Origin: an uncultured Oscillospiraceae bacterium
Lineage (GTDB): Bacteria > Bacillota > Clostridia > Oscillospirales > Oscillospiraceae
NCBI GenBank assembly: GCA_934565415.1
Contig: CAKTHQ010000046.1
Span: 1 to 15,601 of the forward strand
DNA length: 15,601 nucleotides
Reading direction: 5' to 3'
Both the position numbers and the translations under genes were made by a program. The notes under the pieces are model-generated. The model did no database searches, had not been told where the DNA came from, and saw only the letters and a list, made by a program, of their open reading frames with translations. Shown piece by piece: positions 1 through 6,972 of the stretch. How positions within the stretch are numbered: the stretch's first letter is position 1; every line of letters begins with the position of its first letter.

Positions 1-12
1 CCCTCCACCCCC

Positions 13-50
13 GCCCACTGCGGTGGGCGCCCCCTCCATGCAGGAGGGGG
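13..50. repeat. two tandem GC-rich hairpins at the left edge
   Basis: Two perfect stem-loops lie back to back: GCCCAC/GTGGGC (13-18 with 23-28, loop TGCG) and CCCCCTCC/GGAGGGGG (30-37 with 43-50, loop ATGCA). Neither is followed by a T-run on either strand, so they are not obvious intrinsic terminators. No coding signal is convincing between 1 and 110; the open frames there continue into the antisense of folA and thyA. They may be REP-like intergenic repeats or the tail of a gene outside the window. Confidence 0.5.
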
Positions 51-110
51 AAGAGCTTGCCTTCGGTACCTACCGTTTACCCCGTCAACTCCCCATTTGC
101 CGGACTGCCC

Positions 111-155
111 TAAAAACAACGGACCTGTCCCCCCATCCCGGGGGCAACAGGTCCG
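111..155 (-). terminator. intrinsic terminator after folA
   Basis: A perfect 9-bp stem (CGGACCTGT at 120-128 with ACAGGTCCG at 147-155) is extended by a C-run/G-run pairing inside. On the minus strand it is followed by TTGTTTTTA. It begins a few bases after the folA stop codon and closes the GH42-thyA-folA operon. On the plus strand the same stem is followed by CTCTTTTATTTT, so it could also stop transcription arriving from the left. Confidence 0.9.
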
Positions 156-160
156 CTCTT

Positions 161-640
161 TTATTTTCTCCGATACAGCAGCATTTCGTAAAAAATGCCG
201 TCTTCCTCGCCGGACTGTATCGTTTCCGGCGCGCCCCACCGGGGATCTTCGTCCAGATTTGGAAAAAAGGTATCACATTCTACCCGGGTGTGGACCTTGG
301 TCACATAGGCCCTGTCGCACAGGGGCAAAAAGGCCCTGTAGATGCTGCCGCCGCCGATGACCATGGCCCGGTGGGCACTCTGGGCCAGCTCAGCCGCTTC
401 CTCGATGCTTTTGCACAGGGTAAAGCCGGGGTAATCCCCTCCCTTGCGGGAAATCAGGATGTTTTCTCTTCCGGGCAGGGGCTTTTTCCCGGGGAAATCC
501 TCTACGGTGCGCCGCCCGGCGATCACCGTGCAGCCCCTGGTGGTCTCCCGGAAGAACTTCCGGTCCGCTTTCAGAGCGATGGGTTGGGTCCCATCCCGGC
601 CAATGCCCCAGTCCTCGTATACCGCTACGATCAGCTCCAT
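161..640 (-). CDS. folA: dihydrofolate reductase
   Basis: Reduces dihydrofolate to tetrahydrofolate with NADPH in the cytoplasm, recycling the DHF made by ThyA. The 159-aa length is typical. The N-terminus MELIVAVYEDWGIGRDG is the usual first strand and Met20-type loop. Asp26 in the helix ADRKFFRETT matches the conserved active-site acid. AGRRT (41-45) is the family's GR-x-T motif, GGGSIY (96-101) is the cofactor-binding turn, and DTFFP (123-127) is also conserved. The usual L-P-W before the acid is replaced by T-Q-P-I, a divergence to note if antifolate sensitivity matters. The ATG start is supported by GAGG 7 nt upstream; that GAGG overlaps the thyA stop (TGAGG). The gap to thyA is 9 nt, so the two should be co-transcribed and probably translationally coupled. 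The terminator lies directly downstream. Confidence 0.95.
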   Translation of the reverse strand: MELIVAVYEDWGIGRDGTQPIALKADRKFFRETTRGCTVIAGRRTVEDFPGKKPLPGRENILISRKGGDYPGFTLCKSIEEAAELAQSAHRAMVIGGGSIYRAFLPLCDRAYVTKVHTRVECDTFFPNLDEDPRWGAPETIQSGEEDGIFYEMLLYRRK

Positions 641-649
641 ATTTTATCC

Positions 650-1480
650 TCAAATCGCCATGGGAATCTCGAAATTGAAGGGATGGTACCGGTAGTTTTC
701 CATCCGGAAGGAGTCCTTAGTAAAGGCGTAAAAGTCCGTGATGCTTTCGTCCATGCAGAACTTCGGCGCTTCGTAACCCTCCAGCTCCAGCATGGCCTTG
801 ACGGCGGGGATATGCCGGTCGTAGATGTGGCAGTCGGCGATAACATGGACCAGCTCCCCTGCCTTCAATCCGGATACCTGGGCCATCATGTGAACCAGCA
901 CCGCGTACTGGACCACGTTCCAGTTGTTGGCCGTCAGCATATCCTGGGACCGCTGATTCAGAATGGCGTTCAGGGTATCCCCCGTAACATTGAAGGTCAT
1001 GGAATAGGCGCAGGGGTACAGGTTCATTTCGTGGAGGTCTTCAAAGTTATAGATGTTGGTGAGAATTCTCCGGGAGGCGGGGTTGTGCTTTAAATCATAC
1101 AAAACCCGATCCACCTGGTCAAACATCCCCTCCTTATACCGGTGCTTGATTCCCAGCTGATAGCCGTAGGCCTTTCCGATGGTGCCGTCGGGACCGGCCC
1201 ATTCGTCCCAAACGTGGCTGCCCAGGTCCGCAATTCGGTTGGACTTCTTCTGCCAGATCCATAAAAGCTCATCCACGGCGCTTTTCCAGTAGGTCCGGCG
1301 CAGGGTCATAATGGGGAATTCCTCGGCTAAGTTGTACCGGTTCACCACGCCGAATTTCTTGATGGTGTGGGCCGGGGTGCCGTCTGCCCAGTGGGGGCGG
1401 ACCTCCAGATCCTCGTCGGAAAAGCCGTTTTCCAGGATGTCCCGGCAGGTAGCCTTATATAGTTCGTCTGCTTTGCTCAT
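650..1480 (-). CDS. thyA: thymidylate synthase, B. subtilis ThyA / phage phi3T type
   Basis: Converts dUMP to dTMP using 5,10-methylene-THF and releases DHF, the substrate of the folA product next door. The protein is 276 aa. The N-terminal half carries GISDEE-like (NGFSDEDLEVR), DGTPAHT-like (34-39), ELLWIWQKKSN (71-81) and DGTIGKAYGYQLG (98-110), all close to B. subtilis ThyA rather than to E. coli ThyA. The catalytic cysteine is C157 in NLYPCAYSMTFNV. QRSQDM (176-181) and DCHIYDRH (216-223) are the dUMP/phosphate-binding and C-terminal motifs. The PCH and GxPFN forms of the common type are replaced, as expected in this divergent branch. Start: ATG at 1480 with GGAGGG 6-7 nt upstream; a longer in-frame extension exists but lacks support. 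The ATG overlaps the upstream stop by 4 bp (ATGA). Confidence 0.95.
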   Translation of the reverse strand: MSKADELYKATCRDILENGFSDEDLEVRPHWADGTPAHTIKKFGVVNRYNLAEEFPIMTLRRTYWKSAVDELLWIWQKKSNRIADLGSHVWDEWAGPDGTIGKAYGYQLGIKHRYKEGMFDQVDRVLYDLKHNPASRRILTNIYNFEDLHEMNLYPCAYSMTFNVTGDTLNAILNQRSQDMLTANNWNVVQYAVLVHMMAQVSGLKAGELVHVIADCHIYDRHIPAVKAMLELEGYEAPKFCMDESITDFYAFTKDSFRMENYRYHPFNFEIPMAI

Positions 1481-3126
1481 TGATCTCCCTCCAAAATTTT
1501 CACATCCCAGCCCTTTAGCTCCAGAGGCTCCCCCTCGTCCATATGTGTTCCGGAAAAGAGCTCCGTCCCGGTGGCCGGACTGGGAATTACCCGGCAGGCG
1601 GGGCTGTAGTGCAGCAAAAAGGTGATAGGCTTTCCCTCCCGGCTGACGGCCCGCTTCTGGACCACGGGCCAGGCCGTTTCCGGCACGGGAATGTGCCACA
1701 TAGCCAATAGCCGCAGCAAAATGGGCTCGAAGCCCTCTTCACTGTAGCAGCCAAAGTAGGCTGCCTGGCCCTTGCCGAACCGGCTGCAGGTGGCCGCGGT
1801 TTTCCCCCGCCAGGCGGGGCTGTCGTAAATCGCCAGGGACATAGCCCCCTCCGGCTCCAGAATCTCGCAGAAGTCGGAAACCTCCGCCACATATTCCGGC
1901 AGGCAGGTTTCCTCCGGTATGGTAAAATCCTCGTAGCCCATGCCGAACACATCCGTCATACCATAGGGCTGGGCTCCCCGGCGGATGCGGCCCTGCCCGT
2001 CCGCAAAAAAGCTGCGGAAGGTGGAAATAAGGTATCCGCCCTCGGCTACATAGTTTCGGAGTGCCGTAATAAGCGCGTCCTCCGCGCTGTACAGGCAGGG
2101 AGTCACTACCAGCGCATAGTCCGAAAAGTCCCGGCTGGTATCGGGAATCAGGTCCAGCTCGATGTTCAGCCGGTAGAAGCTGTCGCAAATCCATCGGACG
2201 ATGTCGGCATAGGTTTTGGTGCCCAGCATCGGCATTTTCGCCCCGCTGGAAGCACTGACCACCACGGCGGCCCGATTCTTTTTTTGAAGCCCCCGGAGCT
2301 TGCCGCTTAAGGTCCCAAACTCCCGGCCGATAGCCTTGACCTCTTCATATACCCTTCCCGGGCGGCCGTCGTAGCCCACAACGCCCTTCCAGCCTTCCTC
2401 GCTGTGCCAGCCCTGGTAGCAGAGCCCCGCGCCTCCGGAAGCAATGTGGTGGAAGGCCCAGAGCCGCAGCTGCCCGGGGTACGGCAGCTGGCCCAGCTTA
2501 CCCTGGCACTGAGTTTCCAATACCAGATAGGGGGTTTGCCGGTTTCCCCGGGCCAGGTCTCCCCGGAAGGTCAGGGCCGCCCCGGTATTTTTTAGCCCCG
2601 CCTCATGGTAGACAGCGCAGCCCAGGGCGCAGAATTTATCCGCCTCTTCCCAAAACAGGTCCGTGCACTCCCGGTCCGTCAGGGCAATCACCTGGACCGG
2701 GCCCAAGCACTTTCGCAGCACATGGCACTGGTGCATGGCCAGCTTTTCCCGCTTCCCGGTGGCATCCACCTGGAAAAAGCGGACACAGTTAAAAGCAGCG
2801 GCCGTCTCTGCCATCCGGCGGATGAGGCCGTCGTTATGGCCTGTCCAGATTTCCGTCCGCTTGCCCTTCAGCCACTTTGGGCAGCTTTGGGAAGGGACGG
2901 TCAGCAGGACCTCCATGCCCTGCTCCCGGCACAGGGCCAAGGTGGACACCAGAGAATCCAGCCGGTATTCCCCCTCCTCCGGTTCCCAGAGCGGCCAGCA
3001 TTCTTCTCCCAGCCGCACCAGGTTCAGCCCTGCCGCCTTCATCTGCGCCAGGTCATCCCGAATTTGCGCCGGCGTACGCCCTTCTATATCATATGCTGTG
3101 CCAAAAATCAGCCCGGAATGCTCCAT
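1477..3126 (-). CDS. GH42-like beta-galactosidase-fold protein, probably altered or inactive
   Basis: Glycoside hydrolase family 42 architecture in 549 aa, against roughly 650-690 in typical members. Residues 7-85 are the start of the TIM barrel (FGTAY, MKAAGLNLVRLGEECWP, LWEPEEGEYRLD, VPSQSCPKWL). LETQ (203-206) holds the expected nucleophile Glu204. Residues ~285-480 match the trimerisation domain and the last ~60 the small beta domain. The segment that normally carries the acid/base Glu (W-Q-x-D-N-E-like) reads FFQVDAT at 117-123, so N-E is replaced by A-T, and neighbouring barrel loops are shortened. The frame is uninterrupted, so this looks like a diverged family member and not a broken gene. 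I chose ATG 3126 because a further upstream ATG (3165) overlaps the predicted -10 and lacks a Shine-Dalgarno; 3126 has GGGG 9 nt and AAGGG closer upstream. It is first in the operon with thyA. A role in galactoside breakdown is doubtful. Confidence 0.75.
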   Translation of the reverse strand: MEHSGLIFGTAYDIEGRTPAQIRDDLAQMKAAGLNLVRLGEECWPLWEPEEGEYRLDSLVSTLALCREQGMEVLLTVPSQSCPKWLKGKRTEIWTGHNDGLIRRMAETAAAFNCVRFFQVDATGKREKLAMHQCHVLRKCLGPVQVIALTDRECTDLFWEEADKFCALGCAVYHEAGLKNTGAALTFRGDLARGNRQTPYLVLETQCQGKLGQLPYPGQLRLWAFHHIASGGAGLCYQGWHSEEGWKGVVGYDGRPGRVYEEVKAIGREFGTLSGKLRGLQKKNRAAVVVSASSGAKMPMLGTKTYADIVRWICDSFYRLNIELDLIPDTSRDFSDYALVVTPCLYSAEDALITALRNYVAEGGYLISTFRSFFADGQGRIRRGAQPYGMTDVFGMGYEDFTIPEETCLPEYVAEVSDFCEILEPEGAMSLAIYDSPAWRGKTAATCSRFGKGQAAYFGCYSEEGFEPILLRLLAMWHIPVPETAWPVVQKRAVSREGKPITFLLHYSPACRVIPSPATGTELFSGTHMDEGEPLELKGWDVKILEGDQ

Positions 3127-3163
3127 ATCCCTTGACCCCGTCTCGAAAAGAATTCTGGGCACC

Positions 3164-3172
3164 ATTTTAACA
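3164..3172 (-). promoter_or_regulatory. extended -10 promoter for the GH42-thyA-folA operon
   Basis: Minus-strand TG-T-TAAAAT forms an extended -10 element (TG at 3172-3171, TAAAAT at 3169-3164). No good -35 is seen at 17 bp, where the inverted repeat at 3178-3207 sits instead. Transcription would start near 3157, which argues against the ATG at 3165 and for the one at 3126. Confidence 0.5.
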
Positions 3173-3177
3173 TAGTT

Positions 3178-3207
3178 TTCCCCACAATGCTAGACCATTG
3201 TGGGGAA
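3178..3207. promoter_or_regulatory. 12-bp inverted repeat, candidate operator
   Basis: TTCCCCACAATG (3178-3189) and CATTGTGGGGAA (3196-3207) are perfect complements separated by CTAGAC. Neither strand has a U-run after it, so it is not a terminator. It covers about -21 to -50 relative to the predicted start of the GH42-thyA-folA transcript, a position typical of a regulator binding site. No regulator gene is adjacent. Confidence 0.5.
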
Positions 3208-3250
3208 TTGGGGAAAATATTTTGGCGAATTCCGTTCCTGTTCCGGAATC

Positions 3251-3292
3251 CTCAAAAGGCCGCAGGCCTGCTTTTCCGCAAGCCTGCGGCCA
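3251..3292 (-). terminator. intrinsic terminator after yfhO
   Basis: GGCCGCAGGC (3258-3267) pairs perfectly with GCCTGCGGCC (3282-3291), with three more pairs inside after a mismatch. On the minus strand the stem is followed by TTTTGAGG. It begins a few bases after the stop codon of the YfhO-like gene. The U-tract is short, so termination may be incomplete. Confidence 0.75.
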
Positions 3293-3297
3293 TCGAA

Positions 3298-6015
3298 TTA
3301 AGCCTGTTTTTTCTTTCTCTTTTCCAGCTCCGGCTGATAGGCATAATAGCTGATGCCACCAAAAATGGCGGCAGACAAAAGGCTGATCTTCCAGCCGAGA
3401 GAAAAGGCCTTGTTCTGATACCGCAGGGTGACGGTATGTGTCCCCTGGGTCAGATCAACCGCAATCATGCAGTTCCCCACCAGCTTTGTTTCCTGCTCTT
3501 CCCCATCCACATAAACGTGCCAATTGCCGTTCTGGGGTACGGAGGTATACAGCAGACCATCCCGGTCGCAGTCGATGGTGCCCTCTACCCTTGTCTGCCG
3601 GAAGGAGGTAATATTTAAGGTGGAGGCGTTCAGAATGCTGTAGCCCCAGGTAAACAGATCATCCCGCAGCAGGGCTGCCGTTACCGTCATCGTTCCCGTC
3701 TCATCCTTGTCGCATTCCACCCGGACTTCCACGGTGTCCCCGGCCTCCAGGTCCCCTACGGCCAGCATCTGGGACAGACTGATGGTCTCCCGATACAGCT
3801 CAATTCCGTTGACCGATACGGTAAAATCATTCCGTTTGGGGCAGTCCAGCCGGATACATACAAAGCCCTCCCGGTTGGCGGTAAAGAAATAGGAAACATA
3901 GGCCCCATCCTCGCATTTGGAGTAGCTGACCTTTCCCTGGGTCTGGCTCTCCGCAACCTCGGTGCCGTTTCCCAGGGCCGTCATCTGGGACCCTACAATC
4001 GGCTCCCACACATCCGCCTCCAGCCCTGTTGCCGCGGTAAACAGCATATTCTGGAGCTGGAAGGAATCATCCCTGGAGGAAAAGTCCAGATTTGCAAGAC
4101 TCTTTTCCGCCAGGAAGCCCAGCGGCAAATAGGCATTGTTTTTCAGGAGATGGACCTTTTCGTAGTGGTGGACATCTTCGAAGAAAGTACTGGACCGGTC
4201 CCGGTCGTCCCGCTCGATCATATATTTAAGATCCAGAAACAGGTTGGCCACCGGGCTGCTCTCCTCAAAGCAGTACCGGTTGTAGGTATTCTTGGCGCCA
4301 TAGCCCAGGGCCTTCATAAATTCAGTAACCTTGACATTTGCGGAGCTGGTGAAGGCAGAAATGCCGTTATAGCCGTTGAGGGCATCGTCGTTGAGGGTTT
4401 GGGAGTGGGTAGTTTCCGCCCGGTAGAAGGGCTCCTTTTCCCGCTCCTTCATATATCTTATCATAGAGGCAGCGGCCTCCTTGCCCTTGGGATAATTGCT
4501 TACCCCCGTACCCGGGAAGTACAGCCCAAAGGCCAGAAGATTGGCCCCGATTTCCGCCACCGCCGTGCCCAGTACCAGCCACCTGGACCAAACCCGGATG
4601 CGTCTCTGCCGGAGGGTAAGAAGCTTCTGCTCCCCCTCGTCCGCATCCTCCGGTATTTTCACCCTGCGCTTGCCATAGAGCAAAAAGCCGGTAAACAGCA
4701 GCAGAAACCCAAAATTATAAGCAAAATAGCCCAGCATCTGGTCCTCCAGCTTTCCGTTTTCGTACCAGTCTCCCTTTACAAAGCTCTGGGAGCAGCAGAA
4801 AATCGCCGCCGTAAGAAGCGCCGCCGCCAGGATGTGGCTTTTTCGGAACTGCCGCCGCAGCAGCCACCCCCGGTAGGCCATATTCAGCAGCACAAAGCTG
4901 AACAGGAAGCTGAACCGGTAAGGAATCATATTGGGGAAATGGAACCCATGCCAGATATAGTCCAGCTGCCGGATGATAAAGCTCAGCATAAAGAAGACCA
5001 GCAATCCCACGCCGCAAAGCTTTTCCCGGAACTTTGTTTCCTTGGACATCAGGAAGAGGAAGCTAAGCTCTACCGTCAGAATGCCGCAATAGAGATTTGG
5101 CAATCCCTCCTTGAAATTGGGCTCCAGGGCCCCGGCCATGTTGCCTGCCACCTGCCGCATGGCATCCAGCAAACCCTTCCAGGTATTTGCGGAGGCAATA
5201 TTCAGCTTAAAGCCCTTGGGAAAGGCATTGACACTGCTTTGGGTCGTCTGCAGGGCCGCCAGCGTGGGAAGCTCTAAGATTGCCGTCATACCGATGGCCA
5301 GGAGGGAAAAGAACGCAATGCGCACAAGATCCAGCCCCGCCCGCTTGAAGCCGGGGAAACGGCAAATCTCATAGCAGAAGAAGGCCAGTGCCACAAAGAT
5401 ACACACAAAAAAGCCCACATAGTAGTTGGCATATACCGCCAGGAAAAGGGTTACGGTATACAAAAAGAACCGTTTCTGCTGCAGGAGCCTGATTTCGCCC
5501 AAAATGACCAGTGGCAGCAGGGCAAAGGTATCCAGCCACATAATGTTCCACTGGAAGCCCAGGGCCCAGGCGCACAAAGCATAAAACGCGCCGAAAATAA
5601 CCAGGGAAAAATCATTTTTCCCATACAGCTCCCGGAGAAACAGGGCAAAAAACAGTCCGGCAAGCCCAAGCTTCACCGGCATCAGCAGTGAAAAAAAGCT
5701 GAGCAGCCATTTTTCCGGCACCAGTACGCTGAGTAAATTCAGGGGGCTGGCCAGATAGTAGGAAATAAGCCCCAGGTAATCCAGCCCCATGCCGATGCTC
5801 CAATTGTAGAGGAGGCTCTCGCCGCTCCGCAGAGTCCTGCGGAAGGCCACAAAGAAGGGATAGTACTGGTGGTACATATCGGAATACAGCATGGAATATT
5901 TGCCAAAGGGCTTATAGCCGCTGATAAGCATCACCAGCAGCATTCCGACAAAGGGAAACAAAAACGCAAGCAGCGTAAAATTCCATTTTGGTTTCTTGAA
6001 CGTTGGCAGTCGCAT
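3298..6015 (-). CDS. YfhO family multi-spanning membrane protein
   Basis: A 905-aa integral membrane protein of the YfhO family. Many hydrophobic segments fill residues ~12-500 and one more lies close to the C-terminus (ISLLSAAIFGGISYYAY). The family signature SDMYHQYYPFF (45-55) follows the first membrane segment, then NWSIGMGLDYLGL. Residues ~530-860 are a soluble, probably extracytoplasmic region, and the protein ends in a basic tail (KRKKKQA). Family members resemble GT-C glycosyltransferases; B. subtilis YfhO is linked to sugar decoration of lipoteichoic acid. A role in cell-wall polymer glycosylation is therefore reasonable but inferred. Start: ATG 6015 with GGAGGA 8 nt upstream; an in-frame TTG at 6030 overlaps that ribosome binding site and is rejected. 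The gene has its own promoter and terminator. Confidence 0.88.
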   Translation of the reverse strand: MRLPTFKKPKWNFTLLAFLFPFVGMLLVMLISGYKPFGKYSMLYSDMYHQYYPFFVAFRRTLRSGESLLYNWSIGMGLDYLGLISYYLASPLNLLSVLVPEKWLLSFFSLLMPVKLGLAGLFFALFLRELYGKNDFSLVIFGAFYALCAWALGFQWNIMWLDTFALLPLVILGEIRLLQQKRFFLYTVTLFLAVYANYYVGFFVCIFVALAFFCYEICRFPGFKRAGLDLVRIAFFSLLAIGMTAILELPTLAALQTTQSSVNAFPKGFKLNIASANTWKGLLDAMRQVAGNMAGALEPNFKEGLPNLYCGILTVELSFLFLMSKETKFREKLCGVGLLVFFMLSFIIRQLDYIWHGFHFPNMIPYRFSFLFSFVLLNMAYRGWLLRRQFRKSHILAAALLTAAIFCCSQSFVKGDWYENGKLEDQMLGYFAYNFGFLLLFTGFLLYGKRRVKIPEDADEGEQKLLTLRQRRIRVWSRWLVLGTAVAEIGANLLAFGLYFPGTGVSNYPKGKEAAASMIRYMKEREKEPFYRAETTHSQTLNDDALNGYNGISAFTSSANVKVTEFMKALGYGAKNTYNRYCFEESSPVANLFLDLKYMIERDDRDRSSTFFEDVHHYEKVHLLKNNAYLPLGFLAEKSLANLDFSSRDDSFQLQNMLFTAATGLEADVWEPIVGSQMTALGNGTEVAESQTQGKVSYSKCEDGAYVSYFFTANREGFVCIRLDCPKRNDFTVSVNGIELYRETISLSQMLAVGDLEAGDTVEVRVECDKDETGTMTVTAALLRDDLFTWGYSILNASTLNITSFRQTRVEGTIDCDRDGLLYTSVPQNGNWHVYVDGEEQETKLVGNCMIAVDLTQGTHTVTLRYQNKAFSLGWKISLLSAAIFGGISYYAYQPELEKRKKKQA

Positions 6016-6047
6016 ACAGAAATCCTCCAAAGGGAATAGGTGCGTTT

Positions 6048-6076
6048 ATTCTACCATACTTTTCCCAAGAGGTAAA
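6048..6076 (-). promoter_or_regulatory. sigma-A promoter of yfhO
   Basis: Minus strand: TTTACC (6076-6071), 17-bp spacer, TAGAAT (6053-6048), with TG one base before the -10 giving an extended -10. The leader to the ATG is about 25-30 nt. Confidence 0.75.
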
Positions 6077-6176
6077 GAACTACACAAATTTTTCACAATT
6101 CCCCTTCTGTGCCGCATATCTTTGGGAAAAAAGCCGCAGTCTTCTGCTTTGTGCGCCCCTTTTGCATCCATTGGTA

Positions 6177-6185
6177 TGTTATTAT
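6177..6185 (+). promoter_or_regulatory. extended -10 promoter upstream of the mini-ferredoxin ORF
   Basis: TG-T-TATTAT (TG 6177-6178, TATTAT 6180-6185) fits an extended -10; no good -35 is visible. It is divergent from the yfhO promoter and would give a leader of about 150 nt before the ATG at 6340. The gene-free stretch 6016-6339 thus holds two divergent promoters and one strong hairpin; I see no other gene in it. Confidence 0.45.
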
Positions 6186-6266
6186 GTCGTCGGAGCAAAT
6201 GTCGGTACTCCAAAAGAGTCGCCTATGAAAAAGCAAAACCGAGCACCCGGATGATCCGGTCCGGAA

Positions 6267-6291
6267 ACAGCCGGAAGACGGTTCCGGCTGT
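6267..6291 (+). other. strong leader hairpin of unknown role
   Basis: ACAGCCGGAA (6267-6276) pairs perfectly with TTCCGGCTGT (6282-6291) around the loop GACGG. Just before it is the palindrome CCGGATGATCCGG (6247-6259). Both lie in the predicted 5' leader of the mini-ferredoxin ORF. No U-run follows directly (TTTT appears only after ten more bases). I could not match the leader to a known riboswitch class. Confidence 0.45.
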
Positions 6292-6302
6292 GCAGCTCTG
6301 TT

Positions 6303-6689
6303 TTACCGCATAATCCGTCCAATACACAGGAGTGATTCCATGATGCAGCCCATGCATGATCCCCCGCCGTTGGCAGACCCCGGTTTCGCCGGTATCCGGG
6401 AAGGGGTCTTCGTCCGCCGTGCCGTGTATGTCTGCCGGGCAGACATCTGCCTGAACTGCGGCCGGTGCCAAAAAAGCTGCCCCACCGGAGCAATTTTGCG
6501 AACCGTCCAGCTTACAACCGAATAGGCAAAAAAAGGAGCCGGGTACCCGCCAATGTCATTAAGATAATGACATTGGGCCTCTGCCTCCTCCTTTTCCATG
6601 GCAATGCCCTGGGCCTTGGCCAAATCCAGCAGCTCTTCGGCGGTCTTGGCAGCCTTTGCTTTTTCCATGAGTTCCTTGGTCATTTCCAT
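6303..6689 (-). CDS. small RiPP-leader-like protein, 3' part doubtful
   Basis: 128-aa ORF. The first ~40 residues (MEMTKELMEKAKAAKTAEEL, then LDLAKAQGIAMEKEEAEAQ) are a charged amphipathic helix pattern like the abundant clostridial Nif11-like leader peptides, which normally run 60-70 aa and end in a Gly-Gly motif. Here that ending is missing: after residue ~40 the frame passes through a 12-bp inverted repeat plus T7 tract (6530-6576) and then runs antisense to the ferredoxin-like ORF with composition unlike a leader. The start is very well supported: ATG with GGAGG 8 nt upstream (6698-6702). I infer a real translation start whose 3' end was lost or replaced; most transcripts may stop at the hairpin. 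No modification enzyme or exporter lies in the window. The family assignment rests on pattern recall. Confidence 0.5.
   Translation of the reverse strand: MEMTKELMEKAKAAKTAEELLDLAKAQGIAMEKEEAEAQCHYLNDIGGYPAPFFAYSVVSWTVRKIAPVGQLFWHRPQFRQMSARQTYTARRTKTPSRIPAKPGSANGGGSCMGCIMESLLCIGRIMR
6340..6525 (+). CDS. 61-aa single [4Fe-4S] cluster ferredoxin-like protein
   Basis: Residues 37-48 form a perfect C-x2-C-x2-C-x3-C-P cluster motif (ICLNCGRCQKSCPTGAI: Cys37, 40, 43, 47), with an extra Cys32. Only one motif is present, so it would bind one [4Fe-4S] cluster, against two in the common clostridial ferredoxin. The first ~28 residues are Pro/Met-rich and not recognisable. Start: the first of two adjacent ATGs, with AGGAG 7 nt upstream (6328-6332), an excellent ribosome binding site, and an extended -10 promoter about 155 bp upstream. 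It overlaps the 3' half of the leader-like ORF on the other strand. An electron-carrier or partner role is inferred from the motif alone; nothing nearby names a partner. A chance ORF is possible but unlikely given motif plus ribosome binding site. Confidence 0.6.
   Translation: MMQPMHDPPPLADPGFAGIREGVFVRRAVYVCRADICLNCGRCQKSCPTGAILRTVQLTTE
6530..6576 (-). terminator. inverted repeat plus T7 tract inside the leader-like ORF
   Basis: CCAATGTCATTA (6550-6561) and TAATGACATTGG (6565-6576) form a perfect 12-bp stem with a 3-nt loop. On the minus strand it is followed by the palindrome CGGGTACCCG and then CTCC plus seven T (6536-6530). This looks like an intrinsic terminator for the leader-like gene, even though its reading frame continues through it. 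The T tract lies somewhat far from the AT-rich stem, so the GC-rich palindrome may be the working stem. Confidence 0.55.
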
Positions 6690-6830
6690 AGTTGGTACCT
6701 CCGTTTTTTATTTTGTTTTTGCTTGGCTTTATCATAGCCAACGGAGTATGACAACAGTGCAACATAATCCCTTAAAAATCACATCAGATACAAAATTTTT
6801 TTCGGGTCGGGATACCGCGGGAATGAAAAG

Positions 6831-6859
6831 TTGACGAAGCATTGCCAAGGTGATACTCT
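6831..6859 (+). promoter_or_regulatory. probable promoter of the Nudix gene
   Basis: TTGACG (6831-6836), 17-bp spacer, TACTCT (6854-6859), with TG one base before the -10. The -35 is 5/6 and the -10 weak but extended. It leaves a leader of about 105 nt before the ATG at 6973. The 283-bp gap 6690-6972 otherwise holds only the leader-like gene's start signals and AT-rich sequence. Confidence 0.55.
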
Positions 6860-6972
6860 ATAGGCAGCGGAATGCAAGCATCCACAGAGCCGATACCGGG
6901 CCTACGCCGCGGCAATCCACGGTTTCCGGCCATACAAACGGAAGATTGCAAAAGAAAGCAGAGGTTTTTCAA

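Noticed and set aside
23..1093. Long plus-strand open frame (356 codons)
   Set aside because: It is the antisense of folA and thyA, which have clear motifs and ribosome binding sites; its protein shows no family pattern.
3126..3165. N-terminal extension of the GH42-like protein to the ATG at 3165
   Set aside because: That ATG overlaps the predicted -10 and has no Shine-Dalgarno; the conserved FGTAY motif begins shortly after the ATG at 3126.
4150..5277. Long plus-strand open frame (375 codons)
   Set aside because: It lies entirely antisense to the YfhO-like gene. The product looks like a high-GC shadow with no motifs.
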